From NCBI GenBank assembly GCA_011620845.1, contig WOYJ01000086.1:1-9468 (forward strand): DNA of 9,468 bases, in the 5' to 3' direction. Below are positions 1 through 5,081 of the stretch, piece after piece; the stretch's first letter is position 1; each line of letters begins with the position of its first letter. The notes below the pieces were generated by a model. That model saw nothing but the letters and a program-made list of their open reading frames with translations. It ran no database searches and was not told where the DNA came from. The position numbers were made by a program, and so were the translations under genes. The stretch comes from Methanobacteriaceae archaeon (lineage in GTDB: Archaea > Methanobacteriota > Methanobacteria > Methanobacteriales > Methanobacteriaceae).

Positions 1-119
1 TGAATGCCCTTGCAGAATTTTTAGAAAAAAATAAGATGGAAAATTTATCAAAGATTTCCGCAATAAAGTTCCTGGGAAAACATCCCAGTCTGTTGAAGTT
101 AATTAAGGATTTCCTGTGA
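1..119 (+). CDS. 3' end of an upstream gene (partial, product not identified)
   Basis: The frame starting at base 3 is open from the window edge to TGA at 117-119 and gives a 38-residue C-terminal tail. The other two plus frames stop within the first 35 bases. The tail is rich in Leu, Ile and Lys (it ends with a segment like HPSLLKLIKDFL), which suggests amphipathic helices. I do not recognise the product with confidence. The tail is similar in style to the C-termini of archaeal geranylgeranyl-reductase-family flavoproteins, but this is only an impression. The stop codon is followed at once by eight T residues, which fits a gene end. A CTGGGA/TCCCAG hairpin (72-88) lies within the last codons. 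Confidence 0.5.
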   Translation, partial: NALAEFLEKNKMENLSKISAIKFLGKHPSLLKLIKDFL

Positions 120-127
120 TTTTTTTT
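72..127 (+). terminator. Probable archaeal terminator of the upstream gene
   Basis: A run of eight T residues (120-127) directly follows the TGA stop, as expected for the oligo-U termination of archaeal RNA polymerase. A perfect 6-bp stem (CTGGGA 72-77, TCCCAG 83-88, loop of 5 nt) lies about 30 nt upstream, inside the coding end. The stem is too far from the T-run to be a classical intrinsic terminator, so the T-run is the main evidence. Confidence 0.45.
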
Positions 128-162
128 GGCTGGTTGATTTAAAAAGGATCGGTTCATTGATA

Positions 163-183
163 ATTATAATTATTAATTATAAT
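163..183. repeat. Perfect AT-only palindrome, 10-nt arms around one central base
   Basis: Bases 163-172 (ATTATAATTA) and 174-183 (TAATTATAAT) are exact reverse complements around T173. The element lies about 20-40 bp upstream of the small open frame at 202. It could be a TATA element, an operator, or simply AT-rich chance symmetry. Its length and perfection make pure chance less likely, but low-complexity AT DNA often produces such palindromes. Confidence 0.55.
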
Positions 184-201
184 AAAAAAGTGGGGGTGAT
201 C

Positions 202-330
202 ATGGTTGCTGGTTACCTGCTCAATGATTTCTATTACTACCTTTATTTTACCATGAAATCAGATATTACTCTAGAGGACCGAAAATATAAATTTAATAGT
301 CAATACATTCCGTATAATGTAGATGTTTAA
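202..330 (+). CDS. Possible small protein of 42 aa (hypothetical)
   Basis: ATG at 202 is preceded by GGGGGTGATC (192-201), which matches the anti-Shine-Dalgarno-complementary sequence AGGAGGTGATC closely and places the G-rich core 5 nt from the start. The frame runs 42 codons to TAA at 328-330. The peptide has an aromatic patch (FYYYLYF, residues 10-16) and then a charged, Lys/Asp/Tyr-rich second half. It has no signal peptide, no cysteine and no motif I recognise. An AT-rich palindrome upstream could serve as its promoter. Against it: a TATA-like box probably serving ogt lies inside the frame (280-294), the frame is short, and I cannot test conservation. The product is unknown. Confidence 0.3.
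   Translation: MVAGYLLNDFYYYLYFTMKSDITLEDRKYKFNSQYIPYNVDV
280..294 (+). promoter_or_regulatory. Candidate BRE/TATA box for ogt
   Basis: The sequence cGAAAATATAAATTT has a purine-rich BRE-like part directly before a TATAAATT core (286-293). Archaeal transcription usually starts about 25 nt downstream, here near 315-320. That would give ogt a leader of roughly 85 nt containing most of the ATGTTTAA repeats. Other AT-rich stretches upstream (137-145, 163-183) are alternatives. Confidence 0.35.
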
Positions 331-390
331 GTTAGTAGATGATGTTTAAATCAGGATATGTAGATGATGTTTAAGATGTTTAAATCAGGA
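323..390 (+). repeat. Mosaic of short direct repeats in the ogt leader
   Basis: ATGTTTAA occurs four times (323-330, 342-349, 367-374, 376-383). GTAGATGATGTTTAA is exact at 335-349 and 360-374 (25-nt period). GATGTTTAAATCAGGA is exact at 341-356 and 375-390 (34-nt period). The pattern looks like overlapping tandem duplications of one unit of about 22 nt (335-356), the last copy of which supplies the AGGA of the ogt ribosome binding site. Short reading frames beginning MMFKSG and MMFKMFKSG arise from the repeats, and the second (364-411) overlaps the ogt start in another frame. Confidence 0.75.
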
Positions 391-396
391 AGTGAT
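387..396 (+). promoter_or_regulatory. Ribosome binding site of ogt (supports the TTG start)
   Basis: AGGAAGTGAT differs from the ideal AGGAGGTGAT at one base and ends 5 nt before TTG at 402. An in-frame TGA at 393-395 rules out any upstream start. The next possible start, GTG at 408, would have 11 nt of spacing and is the only close alternative. Confidence 0.65.
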
Positions 397-401
397 ATTT
401 T

Positions 402-986
402 TTGCCAGTGAATCCAAAAAATAAGGTTATCGTGTCAATCTACAGAGATGGAGATCTATATTTTTCAGTGGGAGTTGTAGAATCAACGGGTAAGGTAGTG
501 AAAATTTCACTACCAAAAACAGACAAGACAAAGGCTATAGCAGATATAACAAATTATTACCCTGATTTTGAGTTAAGAGATGAATACAAGGATATAGCGA
601 AGGATATTTCCAGGATATATAAAGGAAAAAAAGTTGATTTTGACTTGGGCATGCTTGAATTAGACGTCGATAAATCCAACAGAGATTTACCGGTTAAATC
701 AACCTTCCAGAAGGATGTGCTCCTTGAAACTTATAATATTCCCTACGGAGAGGTGGAAACCTACAAATCCCTGGCAGAAAAACTCATAAGCCGGGCCTAC
801 CGGGCTGTTGGTACTGTAATGGCTAAAAATCCATTTCCTTTAGTTGTGCCTTGCCACCGGGTGGTTAAATCAGATTTAACCATCGGACAGTATGGTGGGG
901 GTCGGAAGATGAAGGGGGAACTATTAAAAAAAGAGGGAGTCCATCTCAAGGGAGATAAAATAATTAAAAAAAATTACAGGACATAA
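402..986 (+). CDS. ogt: Methylated-DNA--protein-cysteine methyltransferase (O6-alkylguanine repair)
   Basis: This is a suicide DNA-repair protein that moves the alkyl group from O6-alkylguanine to its own cysteine. The 194-residue product has a divergent N-terminal half (about 1-95) and a typical C-terminal DNA-binding/catalytic domain (about 97-181). Family landmarks are visible: IPYGEVETY (113-121), SRAYRAVG with the arginine that flips the base (R134), MAKNP (140-144), the active-site motif PCHRV (C151), YGGGRKMK, and the conserved LLKKEG glutamate (E178). The start is TTG at 402, chosen because of the AGGAAGTGAT site 5 nt upstream and an in-frame stop at 393; GTG at 408 is possible. It is convergent with the cdh operon and functionally unrelated to it. 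The lysine-rich tail after E178 lies in a duplicated AT-rich stretch. Confidence 0.93.
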   Translation: MPVNPKNKVIVSIYRDGDLYFSVGVVESTGKVVKISLPKTDKTKAIADITNYYPDFELRDEYKDIAKDISRIYKGKKVDFDLGMLELDVDKSNRDLPVKSTFQKDVLLETYNIPYGEVETYKSLAEKLISRAYRAVGTVMAKNPFPLVVPCHRVVKSDLTIGQYGGGRKMKGELLKKEGVHLKGDKIIKKNYRT

Positions 987-998
987 AATAATTAAAAA
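955..998 (+). repeat. 16-nt direct repeat across the ogt stop codon
   Basis: ATAAAATAATTAAAAA is exact at 955-970 and 983-998, a 28-nt period. The first copy encodes the lysine-rich end of Ogt. The second copy, in a shifted frame, contains the TAA stop (984-986). This suggests a small duplication at the gene end, although the AT-rich composition lowers its significance. Confidence 0.6.
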
Positions 999-1031
999 GT
1001 AAAAAAGAGGCTATTTAACAAAAATTAAATA

Positions 1032-1083
1032 AAAAAAAGGTTAAATTTTATAACCCAAAAAAAAAACAAAAAAAACAAAAAAA
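1032..1083 (-). terminator. Probable terminator of the cdh operon: U-tracts and small hairpin
   Basis: Read on the minus strand just after the ferredoxin stop codon there are tracts of U6 (1083-1078), U8 (1076-1069) and U10 (1067-1058). They are followed by a 5-bp hairpin (GGTTA 1056-1052, TAACC 1044-1040) and a further U8 (1039-1032). Oligo-U tracts are the known termination signal of archaeal RNA polymerase. On the plus strand the hairpin is followed by A residues, so it is not an evident ogt terminator, and I see no T-rich tract for ogt. Confidence 0.7.
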
Positions 1084-1086
1084 TGG

Positions 1087-1554
1087 TTATTTTTTACCCT
1101 GGAAATCCTTCATAACCTCATTTAAGAAATCGGTGTATTCCACTTTCCCTTTAAGTTCCTCCAGCTCCTCTATAGAGAAGAATTTAAGGACGTTGTCCTT
1201 ACAGGCCTCCACACAGGCAGGTATGATGCAATCAGAGTCCATGCAGAGGGTACATTTTTGCATGGTCTTGTTTTCACTGTCTATTACCATCATACCCACG
1301 GGACAGGCTATCAGGCACAGTCTACAGAGTATGCAGGTGTCTTCATTCACCATCAAGGTGCCGTTTTTCTCGTGTATAGCTCCTGTGGGGCATATACGGG
1401 CGCAGAACGCCTTTTCCGGGTGGCACTGCAGGCAGAAGATGGGTACGGTACTGGTCTTTTTTGCCCTGCTAATTCCGTGCTCCTTCTTACAGGCGTTTAT
1501 ACAGTCCTGACATTCAGTGCACATCTGAGGGTCTACTACCATCAACGTTTTCAT
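1087..1554 (-). CDS. Four-cluster 4Fe-4S ferredoxin (HycB/CooF-like), last gene of the cdh operon
   Basis: The 155-residue product carries 17 cysteines arranged for four [4Fe-4S] clusters: C12-C15-C18-C22, C41-C44-C51-C55, C74-C77-C80-C84 and C101-C104-C114-C118. This is the spacing of electron-transfer subunits such as HycB, CooF and DmsB. C109 is an extra cysteine. There is no signal peptide or membrane segment, so it should be cytoplasmic. It starts 33 nt after the cdhE stop, on the same strand, and ends at the operon terminator. The likely role is carrying low-potential electrons to or from the CO dehydrogenase, inferred from position and fold class. The ATG at 1554 has only a weak ribosome binding site, and an in-frame TAA closes the frame upstream. 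ATG at codon 5 is an alternative. Confidence 0.88.
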   Translation of the reverse strand: MKTLMVVDPQMCTECQDCINACKKEHGISRAKKTSTVPIFCLQCHPEKAFCARICPTGAIHEKNGTLMVNEDTCILCRLCLIACPVGMMVIDSENKTMQKCTLCMDSDCIIPACVEACKDNVLKFFSIEELEELKGKVEYTDFLNEVMKDFQGKK

Positions 1555-1587
1555 ATAAACACTGCTTTTGAATATTTTTTAGGGAAT

Positions 1588-2973
1588 CTACTTGGCTTCC
1601 TGCTTGAGTTTGACTAAGAAGTCAGGTGCTGCACTGGAATCTCTGGGTCCCACCAGAACTTCCCAGCCACTTTCGTCTTCGATTTCACCACTTACCGGAG
1701 CTCCCAGACCTGGTATGATGAGTGTTTTATGGTTTACCTTACCTTCTATACCGGCTTCTTTTACCAGTTCTGCCACTGCCTTACCATTAAACTGGTTTCC
1801 AGCAACGGATACGTCTACCGCCCTTCCGTTGGTGTCAAGCACCAGGAGGTAACAGTTGGCGTTTCCTGATTTTAGGTCACCTTCCACTGTGTAGTAGGTC
1901 AGTGCGAAGTTGGTGGTGAGCATCACTGGTGAGCTTTCATCCAGTTCTCCAAATTCATATAGTCCGGGTTCAACTGCCTGTGGCTTCCTGGGATCAGTGT
2001 ATAAACTTTGTCTTAGTGTTAAAACAGGGATTAACTCCCATATCTCTGTTCCGTGGATTATTAAAATATCAGCGTAGGAATTCATGAGTTTTGCTGCTGT
2101 TACAGCTTCTCTGATTCCTTTTTCCACCTCGCTTTCCTTACCGATAAGCCAATAAATGGCGGGCACTCCCATGATGGGGAACCGGAAGTCGGGGTCTCTT
2201 TGTTCCACGGCCAGTCTCCTGATCATCTTAAATTCATCTAAGGTGTCTCCAGTACCCCCTTTAACAAATGTACCTGGGTCAAGAACTATGTCCTTAATTC
2301 CCTCTGATCTCAGGGAATATGAAAGTTCTTTCATCTTCTCCAGGTTGTGTGGCACGAAAAGGGTGATAGGACAGTCGTATTCCATTGCCAGATCTGCCAT
2401 ATTCTGCAGGTTGTACTCTGTTGCACCGTAGATGAGGGGCCTCTGGTCTCCCACTATCTCCAGGGCGGCCTTCATGGTTTCCGGATCGAATGTGCAGAGT
2501 ACCAGGGCTAGTTTAGAGTCTTTAACCTTCTTCACTGCTTCCACGAATTTCTGGGTGTTTCCTGATTTGTTCCTCACGGCGATGGCGTTGAGTTTAAGTG
2601 TCTCTCCAGTCCGCTCAAATTCGGTCTCTTCAGCCGTCTTAACTTTCTTTTCAAATTCCTCATCAGTCAGGTCATCACTTACCTCTATAACCAGTGGTGT
2701 TGGATTGTAAAAGGTCAGTTCGTAACGATAGAGTACATCGTCACCGCCTATGGTGATGGCTTTTTCTCCGGTACCGATAACTATTTCTCTTACAGCTGGT
2801 GCCAGTGCATCTTCCAGTTTTTCTCTCTCTTTATCTGTCATCTGGGTACACAGGCTGATATCGGCCTCTTTTTCAGAGAGTTTGGTGGCGAAGGCCATGC
2901 ATGATGCTTCCCCACATTTTCCACAGTTGGTCTTGGGAAGTAATCTGTAGATATCCATTACAGTTGCGCGCAA
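1588..2973 (-). CDS. cdhE: ACDS gamma subunit (corrinoid/iron-sulfur protein, large subunit)
   Basis: CdhE receives the methyl group from methyl-tetrahydromethanopterin on its corrinoid cobalt and passes it to the A-cluster of CdhC. With the start at TTG 2973 it has 461 residues, which fits the family. The N-terminus carries the conserved LLPKTNCGKCGEASC motif, with C17, C20, C25 and C42 (CX2CX4CX16C) binding one [4Fe-4S] cluster. A TIM-barrel-like middle region follows, then a C-terminal corrinoid-binding region (about 351-461) with GNANCYLLVLDTNGRAV and the IPGLGAPVSGEIEDESGWEV segment. The frame is open to ATG at 3030, which would overlap cdhD by 25 nt. I prefer 2973 because AAGGAGGA (2988-2981) is well placed for it. 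ATG at 2958 is a less likely start. CdhD is its partner. Confidence 0.93.
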   Translation of the reverse strand: MRATVMDIYRLLPKTNCGKCGEASCMAFATKLSEKEADISLCTQMTDKEREKLEDALAPAVREIVIGTGEKAITIGGDDVLYRYELTFYNPTPLVIEVSDDLTDEEFEKKVKTAEETEFERTGETLKLNAIAVRNKSGNTQKFVEAVKKVKDSKLALVLCTFDPETMKAALEIVGDQRPLIYGATEYNLQNMADLAMEYDCPITLFVPHNLEKMKELSYSLRSEGIKDIVLDPGTFVKGGTGDTLDEFKMIRRLAVEQRDPDFRFPIMGVPAIYWLIGKESEVEKGIREAVTAAKLMNSYADILIIHGTEIWELIPVLTLRQSLYTDPRKPQAVEPGLYEFGELDESSPVMLTTNFALTYYTVEGDLKSGNANCYLLVLDTNGRAVDVSVAGNQFNGKAVAELVKEAGIEGKVNHKTLIIPGLGAPVSGEIEDESGWEVLVGPRDSSAAPDFLVKLKQEAK

Positions 2974-2980
2974 TTTAATA

Positions 2981-2988
2981 TCCTCCTT
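2981..2988 (-). promoter_or_regulatory. Ribosome binding site that decides the cdhE start
   Basis: AAGGAGGA on the minus strand is the strongest Shine-Dalgarno match in the cdhD-cdhE junction. Its AGGAGG core leaves 8 nt to TTG at 2973. The longer frame from ATG 3030 would place this site inside the coding sequence. Confidence 0.65.
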
Positions 2989-3005
2989 TAATTCTCGTAA
3001 ATTGA

Positions 3006-4157
3006 TTAGTTCTCCAGTTCTGTGATCCATCCAGATATATCTGGAAGGTCTGTAGTCATATACTCCTTGGTAAAGGTGTTTCCAATCTCGGTTAATATTT
3101 TAACAGATGCAGGGTGCAGCATCATGAATATGTCCACTCCACATAACATCAAGGTCAGACCGGTGATGGTCTCCCATATTGGTCCTCTGTACTCGGTTGG
3201 TCCCCAGTTTCCGTTTTTCATCCAGGCTTCACGTGAACCCCATGCATTGGTGGTACCAGAGGACATGGGCATCTGCAGGTCTGTGTCTCCTTTAAGTGCT
3301 CCTAGTCTGGTCCTGGTTATAACGTCTATGGAAAATTCTATACCGTAACCTAATGCACAGGTGGTGGGGTCCATCACTATGTCTGCTGGAGTTAATCCTT
3401 CCTTCATAAGGTATCTGTTCAGTGTTTTCTGCATGTTCACATCGGTGATGGCCCAGGATAACACGGCATGGTTGTAATCAACCGCTGCCTTGGCCACTCG
3501 TTTGTAGTCCAGGTCAAGGTTGGCTGATGCCAGTAAGCATCTTTCACCTTCAGCTGCCTGGGCTGCGGCCTCGAGTATTATGGGGTCCTTTTTAGGGTCA
3601 CCAGATGCTCCGATTACCAGTGGGACATCCACTGCCTGCAGGACTTCTTCGATGTCATGGGCAGCCTGTCTGGGTGTTTTATCCATGACTTTAGGCCCGG
3701 TTCCGATGAGGTGGATGGTCACCATATTCGCCCCAAACTCTTTAACTGCCTTCTTAGCCCAGTCTCCAGGGTGGTCCATCACATCTTCGAAGTGCTCCCT
3801 TATTGGCTTGGGAAGTCCAGGCATGGGGATATCAAATACATCGAAGGTTACCACTGGTGGGTTGGGTTGTGGTTCTTCAAATCGGTAGAGTGCTGTTTGC
3901 CCTCCCAGGTATACTGATTTCCTTTTACCAGCTCCCAGCTGGACTTCTGTTACACTACCAGGATATGATTCAATGGGCGGCACGAATTTTAAAGCCTCCA
4001 GCATCTCTTTTTCCCGTTGTTGTTTGGATTTCTTAATTGCTTGCTGGACAGCAGGCACTATTTGAAGTTCAAGTTCTTCAAAGTCCATTCGAAACTCGTT
4101 TATCTCTATAGAATCTGTCTTTTCCAGCAATTTAAGAAGCTTGGTCATTTTGTCCAT
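3006..4157 (-). CDS. cdhD: ACDS delta subunit (corrinoid/iron-sulfur protein, small subunit)
   Basis: CdhD pairs with CdhE to form the corrinoid protein that carries the methyl group between tetrahydromethanopterin and the acetyl-CoA synthase. The 383-residue protein has a helical N-terminal part (about 1-95) and then a TIM-barrel domain of the pterin-binding type. Landmarks are VTFDVFDIPMPGLPKPI (103-119), VIGASGDPKKDP (181-192), VMDPTTCALGYGIEFS (261-276), NAWGSREAW (304-312) and MMLHP (345-349). There is no iron-sulfur motif, as expected for this subunit. ATG at 4157 has AGGAAGTG (4170-4163) 5 nt upstream. The gene lies 30 nt after cooC and 32 nt before the chosen cdhE start, consistent with a single transcript. 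Confidence 0.95.
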   Translation of the reverse strand: MDKMTKLLKLLEKTDSIEINEFRMDFEELELQIVPAVQQAIKKSKQQREKEMLEALKFVPPIESYPGSVTEVQLGAGKRKSVYLGGQTALYRFEEPQPNPPVVTFDVFDIPMPGLPKPIREHFEDVMDHPGDWAKKAVKEFGANMVTIHLIGTGPKVMDKTPRQAAHDIEEVLQAVDVPLVIGASGDPKKDPIILEAAAQAAEGERCLLASANLDLDYKRVAKAAVDYNHAVLSWAITDVNMQKTLNRYLMKEGLTPADIVMDPTTCALGYGIEFSIDVITRTRLGALKGDTDLQMPMSSGTTNAWGSREAWMKNGNWGPTEYRGPIWETITGLTLMLCGVDIFMMLHPASVKILTEIGNTFTKEYMTTDLPDISGWITELEN

Positions 4158-4187
4158 AAATACACTTCCTACATGTTTCCTATTTTT

Positions 4188-4943
4188 TTAAATTTCCTTT
4201 AACACTTCTGTAATTTTTAAAATTGATGTAAAAGCCTGGGAATCATCAGGTAGATTGATTAAGGGTGTTCCTTCCCGGTCATAACTTTCTATCAGTTCAT
4301 CTTCCTGTATGATCCCGGCAATTTCCAGTCCGATTTTATTCACTTCTTCGAGTAATTCATCTTCGTTTCCGGTTTTAACCCTGTTGAGGATTAAGTATTG
4401 CTTTTTAAATGTGATGTCAAGGTCTTCTGATAGTTCTTCGATTCTTTGAGCAGTTAATATTCCTCTCTTTGATGGGTCGGTCACTACCAGCATCAAATCC
4501 ACGTTTTGGGTAGTTCTTCTGCTCAGGTGTTCCAGGCCGGCTTCGGTATCGATTACAATGATGTCATAGTTTGAGGAGAGTCTTTCAATAATTTTCCGGA
4601 GGATGTTGTTCACGGCACAGTAACATCCGCTGCCTTCTGGTCTTCCCATAACCAGGAGATCAAATTCGGGGGTTTCGATTATTGATTCCATGATCTTGTA
4701 ATCCAGTATGTCCCACTTATTTGCCTCTGGGGGGATGTTGCCTTCTGCAGTGTCTTTCTTGAGTTCTTCCCTGATATCACCTACTGTGTGGTCGACCTCT
4801 ATTCCCAGTGCCTCAGGTAGGTTGGAATCTGGATCGGCGTCTATGGCCAGGATATCCAGGCCCTTACCAATCAGGGATTTTATCAAAAGAGAGGAGACCA
4901 GTGTTTTCCCGGTTCCCCCTTTACCACTCACTGCTATTATCAA
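4188..4943 (-). CDS. cooC: CooC-type ATPase for nickel insertion into CO dehydrogenase
   Basis: This is a MinD/SIMIBI-class P-loop ATPase of the CooC family, which links ATP hydrolysis to nickel maturation of the CODH C-cluster. The 251-residue protein begins with the deviant Walker A motif GKGGTGKT (residues 7-14, with the signature lysine K8 and K13). It continues with DADPDSNLPEALG (35-47), the C-Y-C pair (C107, C109) that matches the CXC motif reported as the Ni-binding site in CooC, and a Walker B region YDIIVIDTEAGLEHL (126-140). The start is TTG at 4943, with GAGG about 10 nt upstream, and it puts the P-loop at the usual distance from the N-terminus. It sits between cdhC and cdhD, as in other methanogen ACDS operons, and is preceded by an unusually long 138-nt gap. 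Confidence 0.93.
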   Translation of the reverse strand: MIIAVSGKGGTGKTLVSSLLIKSLIGKGLDILAIDADPDSNLPEALGIEVDHTVGDIREELKKDTAEGNIPPEANKWDILDYKIMESIIETPEFDLLVMGRPEGSGCYCAVNNILRKIIERLSSNYDIIVIDTEAGLEHLSRRTTQNVDLMLVVTDPSKRGILTAQRIEELSEDLDITFKKQYLILNRVKTGNEDELLEEVNKIGLEIAGIIQEDELIESYDREGTPLINLPDDSQAFTSILKITEVLKEI

Positions 4944-4999
4944 TTTGCTATTTCCTCGTTTGTTTAGTTATCTTATGATTATTCACCAGGTTTTATCTA

Positions 5000-5066
5000 C
5001 TGAATCTTCATCATTTTATCCTGAAACTTCATGGGTTTATTCACTGAAACTCATCATTTATCCCGG
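5000..5066 (-). repeat. Three imperfect tandem repeats in the cdhC-cooC gap
   Basis: Three units of about 21-23 nt begin on the plus strand at 5000, 5021 and 5044. Each starts CTGAA(A/T)CT and contains a CAT(C/G) and TTTAT core. Units one and two contain the small palindromic core TGAAWCTTCA, and unit three has lost part of it. The repeats fill the middle of the 138-nt gap (4944-5081), the longest inside the operon. The gap has no convincing gene; the only small frame is 11 codons long. No T-run that would end transcription is visible. Confidence 0.5.
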
Positions 5067-5081
5067 AACGTTATTTACCAC

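Noticed and set aside
163..183. Insertion-sequence or attachment-site palindrome
   Set aside because: It is a short AT-only palindrome with no transposase or integrase gene nearby and no target duplication.
1133..1617. Two overlapping plus-strand open frames opposite the ferredoxin gene
   Set aside because: They are shadows of the cysteine-rich ferredoxin frame, with no ribosome binding site and no family features.
2974..3030. Extra N-terminal 19 codons of cdhE from ATG 3030
   Set aside because: A strong ribosome binding site lies inside this stretch, and the stretch overlaps the end of cdhD. The shorter form fits the family length.
3520..3888. Plus-strand open frame of 122 codons opposite cdhD
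   Set aside because: It lies wholly antisense to a well-supported CdhD coding region, has a biased Ser/Gly composition typical of a mirrored frame, and has no recognisable motif.
4991..5066. CRISPR-like array in the cdhC-cooC gap
   Set aside because: The units are only about 22 nt, imperfect and directly adjacent with no spacers, and no cas gene is present.
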